64,000 nucleotides of DNA, taken from positions 17,260,001 to 17,324,000 of the forward strand of contig CM020511.1 in NCBI GenBank assembly GCA_009823395.1, given 5' to 3'. The stretch's first letter is position 1; each line of letters starts with the position of its first letter. Shown here in pieces: positions 58,636 to 64,000 of this stretch. The stretch is from Thamnaconus septentrionalis. Lineage: Eukaryota; Chordata; Actinopteri; Tetraodontiformes; Monacanthidae. A program made the position numbers and the translations under genes. A model generated the notes under the pieces. That model did no database searches. It was not told the DNA's origin and worked only from the letters and a program-made list of their open reading frames with translations.

Positions 58636-61600
58636 CGTGTTATGTACCAACATATGTGCATATTAGGCACCGAGGACAGGTTGACAGCTACAGAACCCCG
58701 CTGCGGTTTAATCCCTTTAGAAGTCACTGAGGGTCAAATTCAGGGGCACATGTGTGTGCTTGGTGTGTACATGAAAGAGAAGGGTTGTGCGTCTGCGTGC
58801 GCATGCAACCAATCATTCACTAACACTTCTCTCTCTCTCTCTCCTTCTCTCTCTCAAATACACACATATTTAAAAATAGGGTTTTCAATGGACAGGCAGG
58901 GTTGGGTTAACTTAAGCAGTACAGAGGCCCCACTGTATGTCCTCAGCCAACTGTACATTCCTGTCTGTCCCACTGGACCTATACTGCATACAGCAGCACA
59001 TCTGGATAAATGCAACACCAAGCGTACCTGCACTTGTGTGTATGGGTAAACGTGTGTGAGCACTGAGACTTCAGGACATGCACATCAGCATGTGGTTTCT
59101 AGTTCTATTCTTTTCTCTTTTAAACTGAAGTTTTCTTGTTGAAAAATCAATGGCCAGTGGAAACAACCTGGGCCAATTTAGTTCCACTTTGATCAGTCTT
59201 TTTTGAATGTGCTCACTCTTCACAGCACTTTGTTTTTAATTTTAAAAAATAACAGAGGGATACTATACGCAGTGAAGGCAGTCTTTTCAAAGGTTGGCTT
59301 ATCTAATCCGGCTCAATATTTTCCTCGTAAACTTTTGTATAACCTCCACAAGTATGTTCGCTGCCTATGGGTGCACTTGTCAGAACTGTGCGATCAGTCG
59401 TTTGCACTGGGGGCACCTCAGCTGGTCCGTGTGGAGAAGGAAAAACAGAAAAAAGACCGGAAAAGAGTGGGCGGGTGAATCTCTTCACAGTGGCACATGT
59501 ATAGGGACGGCTTATAAGAGGCCTCCAATAGCTTCTGACTCTGCTGCGCCTTGCTGAGAACAGCGTGATTGGAGCTGAATCACAAAGACTTCTGCTGCAA
59601 CTTCTAAGACTCTGGACATGAGGTCATATAACTCTGCTGTGAACAGGCCAAGATCTGCTTGTTGGAGGTATTTGATTTTGATCCAGAATAAAGAGGTACA
59701 TTTTGGTTGGGGGGATAATTCTAGGTTCAGCAACACACACATTTAAAAGAAGCCCTGGGACCTCAGTCATGCTGATCCTGGTGATACTTGCACCTTCAGA
59801 GGCCCCCCGTTGTTATAAGGCTTTTCTCTCACGCCATTTTTAATCCCTTTTGTTCGCTCCCTTAATTGTGACTGTTTAGCATTTTTAGATATTGATTAGA
59901 TACGTACCCTCTGGAAAGGTTGAATTAAAATGAATTATTTGTTAAGTGTTAAAAACAAAAAGTAAATTGAAAGTCAAGTTCAGGGATCACACTAAATAAA
60001 AGTTTTTTTTCAACAAATTCCCACCACTGAACATTAAATCAAGTACATTTATTTTGCAGCACCTAAATAATCCTGACTTGTCTGGATGTACATTTGAAAA
60101 GTGACACTCAGTGGCTCAGTGTAACGTCACGTTTCCCCTCCACACATGCCAACAACGAGCTGCCGCTGACCACAGATGGGAATATTCTTGCCATTGTCCA
60201 CCTCATGGATTGAACCACAACACTGCATGTCCCCGACTGTTGTTGTTCATTCTGCTTTATTCTGCCACAGTTTAATGATACTGTGGCAGCCACTGTATCA
60301 TTAAACTGGTAAACTGGTAAAATCTTGGCAAAGAAGCTGTGCCCATTCTGAGTTTGGGTTTCAACACCGGTACCTGAAACAGATGTTTTGCTTAGCTTTC
60401 CACAAGCTATACTGTGGAAAACGGCTCAGTCATTCTAGAAGTAAATTAAACACACGCGCACATCAAATGCACTCTGAAGACAAATTATATTTTTACCCAT
60501 GCAGAGAAAAATCTGTCTGAGCTGGTCTCTATGTTTCACTTGGACTTAGTTTCACAACTTTAGAGTTCACGTTGCTCAGTTTAAGTGAAATATATAATCA
60601 AATCATATGACTGATTGTCCTTATGGTGGGCATAGTTTTAAACAATCAACTCATTTCCCAATAGGTTTGCAGTCTGTCGGCAAGCTAATTGCAAGAAGTT
60701 GGTCTTCTAACGATCGTTATTTAAAACAGAAAATATAGCACATTGGCTGCAGCACAATTTGATTTCAATTTGTCTAAAAACGTACTTTGCTGCAAAACAG
60801 CACTGAACCATTCTGCTGTAGGGTCCTAAAGACCATAAAAAAATATTTAATTCGTCAGAGCTATTGCATTGTAATGTACCATCAACTTTAGAGTCTGGTC
60901 AAATATGGACCATCAGTCATTACTTCAGTCAGAAAATTGGTCCCAGGCAATCTTAATTGATACATTGGACAGGGACAAAAATGAAACAGTTCATTCAGAC
61001 AGCTGTATTGTTTTTGTTATTGCTGGCATATTCAAAGTTAAATAGACTCTTGATAATAACTAGGTTTTTTTGATAGCACGTTGTCTGAACTGCATGCAAA
61101 ACCTATTGCCACAGACAGTGGTTGCTATTTTACACACTGATGCACGTCCAAAACCCAGTCATCCACCAGACCATAACATTTTTAGTCAATAGGTGGTGCT
61201 GTTCCTCACGAGATGAACCACAGACGGGTGACCAAGCATGACCTACTGTAAGGTCTCCACTGCGGCCTAACAAATGCAAGTCAGTGTATTCAGGATCACT
61301 TGCAGGGCAGATGGCCACTTTGTGACCACTTGCGCACTGCATCTCAGGATCAGGCACCAAAGAGGTGAACATGCCTTTGTTTACAGTTGGAGTTTTGGAA
61401 TAGCTCTCATGGTTTTAGTGAGGCTTTGGGGCTTGCATTTAGAGGAGCGCTGCAGTGGACACACAGACTGGTGGAGCCAGCTGTACTTGAGAAACACGAC
61501 TTGGAGGACACGACAGGCAACTGTGTGAAGCAGATAAGCTCAGGGCGTAAATTTTGCTCTCGTCACTGGGAAAAACAGGACAGCTGTTCTACGGTATGCG

Positions 61601-64000
61601 GTGCCCTCTGCTGCAGTTGGACTGGCCTTGGTGCACAGGGGGATTTGCCGCCTTTTCTGCCCAGAGTGCTGAAAGGTGGGGAAAACCTGCCACGTTGTTT
61701 ACTGGTAAAAAAAAAAAAAAAAAAAAAAAAAGAGAGAGAGAAAACCATTTCAGAGATTAGGACAGCATTTTTTTTTTTTTTTTTTTGTAATTTCCAATTC
61801 AGCTGACTGATTAGTTCTTAAAAAGAGACACATCCTTGTAGAGAACACATTTTTCTTTTAATATTGCCACTTAGCGTTGTGTCATTTTTTAAAATCTGAT
61901 CCAACCTGAAGCATTTGTTTTTTTGGAACGTTATCTACAATACTGATGATTTGAAGTAGTTCAACAACAATAACAAAAATCTGTGTAATATCTTGTCCTT
62001 GAAAGATGTTGACACCAAGGTGGATTTGCTCTGCTGTTTCTTGTCTGTCCCACTGGCAGAGAAGAGTAGATGATGTATCAGTGCGTGTTTTTTTTTTTTG
62101 CTTTTTACTCGGAGAACATACACAACATGTGTGAATCAGTTCATCGCCTCTCATGTTTATGCATAATTTTCTCCCCTCTTCTGTAAACACTTTTTCATCA
62201 GCATTCTTTGTGCAGCAAATCCCTTGAAGGACACTGCCTTTAGGTGCATCTGCCTTCAAAGCATCTCTGTTTCTCTCCTTCTGTCTGTCTCCATCGATCT
62301 TTTTAATGCTAAGCCCGCACATGTGTAGCAGAAGAACAAAACTCCTAATTTCACATCTCCATTGTTCAAAGTCCCCAGCTCCTGCAGACACCAAGCTGTT
62401 TGTGTGCTATCCTGCGTGTGTCTTTCACAGTTTCTAAGTTGCCTTTTTGGCTACAACACGGTTGAATTTGAACCAAAATCCAACAAAGAAGTTTGAAATC
62501 TGGCTCGGTTCCTCTGTTCGACTCTGGTGGATGGTAAAACACACATACACACACACACACACTTGGTGGGAACGCTATCAAAGGAAGAGATGCCTGCATT
62601 GCACAGCAGCCTTAAGCCCAAAATTGATTTACAGAGCAAGGAGAGGAGGAAAGTGGAGGAAAGGGAGGGAAAGGGAAATTTGGATTTAGGGCATGAAACA
62701 TACAGAGGCAGATACTGAGAGAGCATCATAGATTTTGGGATAAGTGCTTACATACCCAGCTTAACTGAAGTTTGTTAGAATATTATGGACCTTGTTAAAT
62801 AATGCTTTGTTTTGCCATGTTCAGGCTTTCAGGGATTAAGCACTAACAAGCTGCACTATTTTATGCACCATAATGCCTCAGTTGTGTTTATTTCAACCTT
62901 GGATTATAAAACTGAGCGCACCAAAGCTTTCCTTTTATGACTTAATAAACCCCATCATTATTGATTCAAATAAAGAGCACATAAATCAAGACCAAGTTTG
63001 CACCACATGCTAAAGTTTTCTTTCCAAAGCTCAACAATTACTTTTATTTTACCTAACTTTTGCATTTGCTCTCCCTCCGTATGAACTAAATCAATTGATT
63101 AGCAGGACAGCTAGAATATTTGCCTGCAGTTCATGTTACTGGTTGCTTGTTACATCTTAATTGATGGAAGTAGCTGTCATACCGCTGTGTCTTTATAACC
63201 AGGATATCAGAGATTTTTGTCCATTCTTTATGTAACAACTTCAGCTACATTTTTGCACATTTAATTCAGGATTTGTGGTAAATGCACTTTACACAGTTAG
63301 CATTTTGCTGTTGAGGTGATCGCTCCTCAATTCCTTTGGGTGGCAGACTTCAAAACTGACTGGTGACAAATTGATGGCTTTACAGATTTGGTTCTGTGGG
63401 ACATTTCACATTCCTTGTTGAAGAGCTGTATTGAGTGCTGCTACATTGTCTTTGTTAGTTGCTAACCATGATTTTGCGACGTTGACTGAAGTGATTGCTG
63501 GGCTGCCACACAGTTCTGAGTTTTTGGATATGGGACCATGTTTTGACCTGTCTTTGATGTCCAAGTCCTTGCTCAGGGGCAAATTGTGGAAGAATAAACA
63601 GACAGGTTTACTCAAAGCATCACACTGGGCGTACAGAATAGGTGTCAAAGGTGAGACAGTAGATTTTCTAGACACATCTTGGGTCGCCACAAGTTTGTGT
63701 CTCCATCTACGTGCTAAAGATTTCTACAGCTTTGAAAGAAGAAAAAAATCTCGTTCAGTTTGTCAGTTCTCTCTTAACAATTAGAGATGTGACAGAACAT
63801 GAACTTCCTTGTGTAGGAAACATTCACCTCCAGTGGATGGTTTTGACGCAACCACAGAGAGCCACAGAGTTAATGTCCAATATGTGTTTACAAAGGCAGG
63901 TTTGACATGGTTTTAATTGTGTTTGCTTAATAAGTGTTAACAGCAGAATAGAGAAGCAGAGGCTGTGGAATAATCTAGAATCAGACTAATATATGAATTT

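Larger units (their letters stand above)
55360..64000. other. Gene-poor region, no exon recognised
   Basis: Apart from microsatellites and A/T runs I see no supported gene. The open frames at 61387-61806 and 63431-63784 (plus) and 61882-62394 and 63406-63690 (minus) have no recognisable domain. The region could be intergenic or a long intron of a gene whose exons lie outside the window. Confidence 0.45.

Noticed and set aside
61387..61806. A 139-residue plus-strand protein
   Set aside because: Ends in poly-Lys from an A-run, has no recognisable domain, and overlaps other frames of similar length.
63406..63784. Overlapping open frames on both strands near the window end
   Set aside because: No family recognised and no splice or start context; could be a fragment of an unknown transposon, but it cannot be supported.

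Overview
The window looks like teleost fish genomic DNA. It is AT-rich, full of long (TA)n, (CA)n and (ATT)n microsatellites, and carries Tc1-like, LINE, tRNA-SINE and MITE copies. Its genes have many short exons and code for F-type lectin (fucolectin) domains, a family well known in fish. The species cannot be named from the sequence.

The main content is a minus-strand F-type lectin locus between about 38.4 kb and 5.4 kb. Each lectin domain is built from two exons. The first, usually 283 bp, carries the N-terminal half and ends Asn-Pro. The second, usually 164 bp, starts (Arg)-Cys-Ala-Val-Ile and ends in a Pro-rich linker. First-half exons run from phase 1 to phase 2 and second-half exons from phase 2 to phase 1, so one 149-residue module can be added or lost without shifting the frame. 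Gene 1 has a TATA box near 38325, a 5' UTR exon, a signal-peptide exon at 38015-38069 and then 22 consecutive modules, stopping at 13675. All 45 predicted coding exons are open and in phase. The sum is 9,924 bp, or 3,307 residues, for a secreted protein made of 22 F-type lectin domains. Gene 2 (about 9680-5455) has a homologous promoter, 5' UTR exon and signal-peptide exon, then three complete modules and half of a fourth. Its first splice donor has changed from GT to GC.

The array records its own history. Domains 12-13 and 18-19, with their introns, are copies of one block. Four decayed exon fragments lie between live exons or beyond the last one. The current stop of gene 1 comes from a one-base insertion in an exon that was once internal. 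The fucose-binding motif is patchy: the Arg-x-Asp-x4-Arg part is kept in 12 of 22 gene 1 domains and 2 of 4 gene 2 domains, the canonical His is absent from all 26, and the vicinal Cys pair survives only in domain 1 of gene 1.

Mobile elements sit in the introns and flanks: an inactive Tc1-like element (25047-26650), a TTAA-flanked MITE 18 bp from a splice donor (34373-34698), a fold-back element in the last intron of gene 1 (13985-14126), a LINE with its middle deleted (2450-3455), a LINE reverse-transcriptase remnant in gene 2 (8300-8530), a tRNA-SINE (about 38605-38807) and four copies of a common fish 3'-tail repeat. From about 38.9 kb to the end, and from 1 to 2.4 kb, I recognise no coding exons. 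These parts hold microsatellites, repeats and some compositionally plain stretches that may be conserved non-coding elements.
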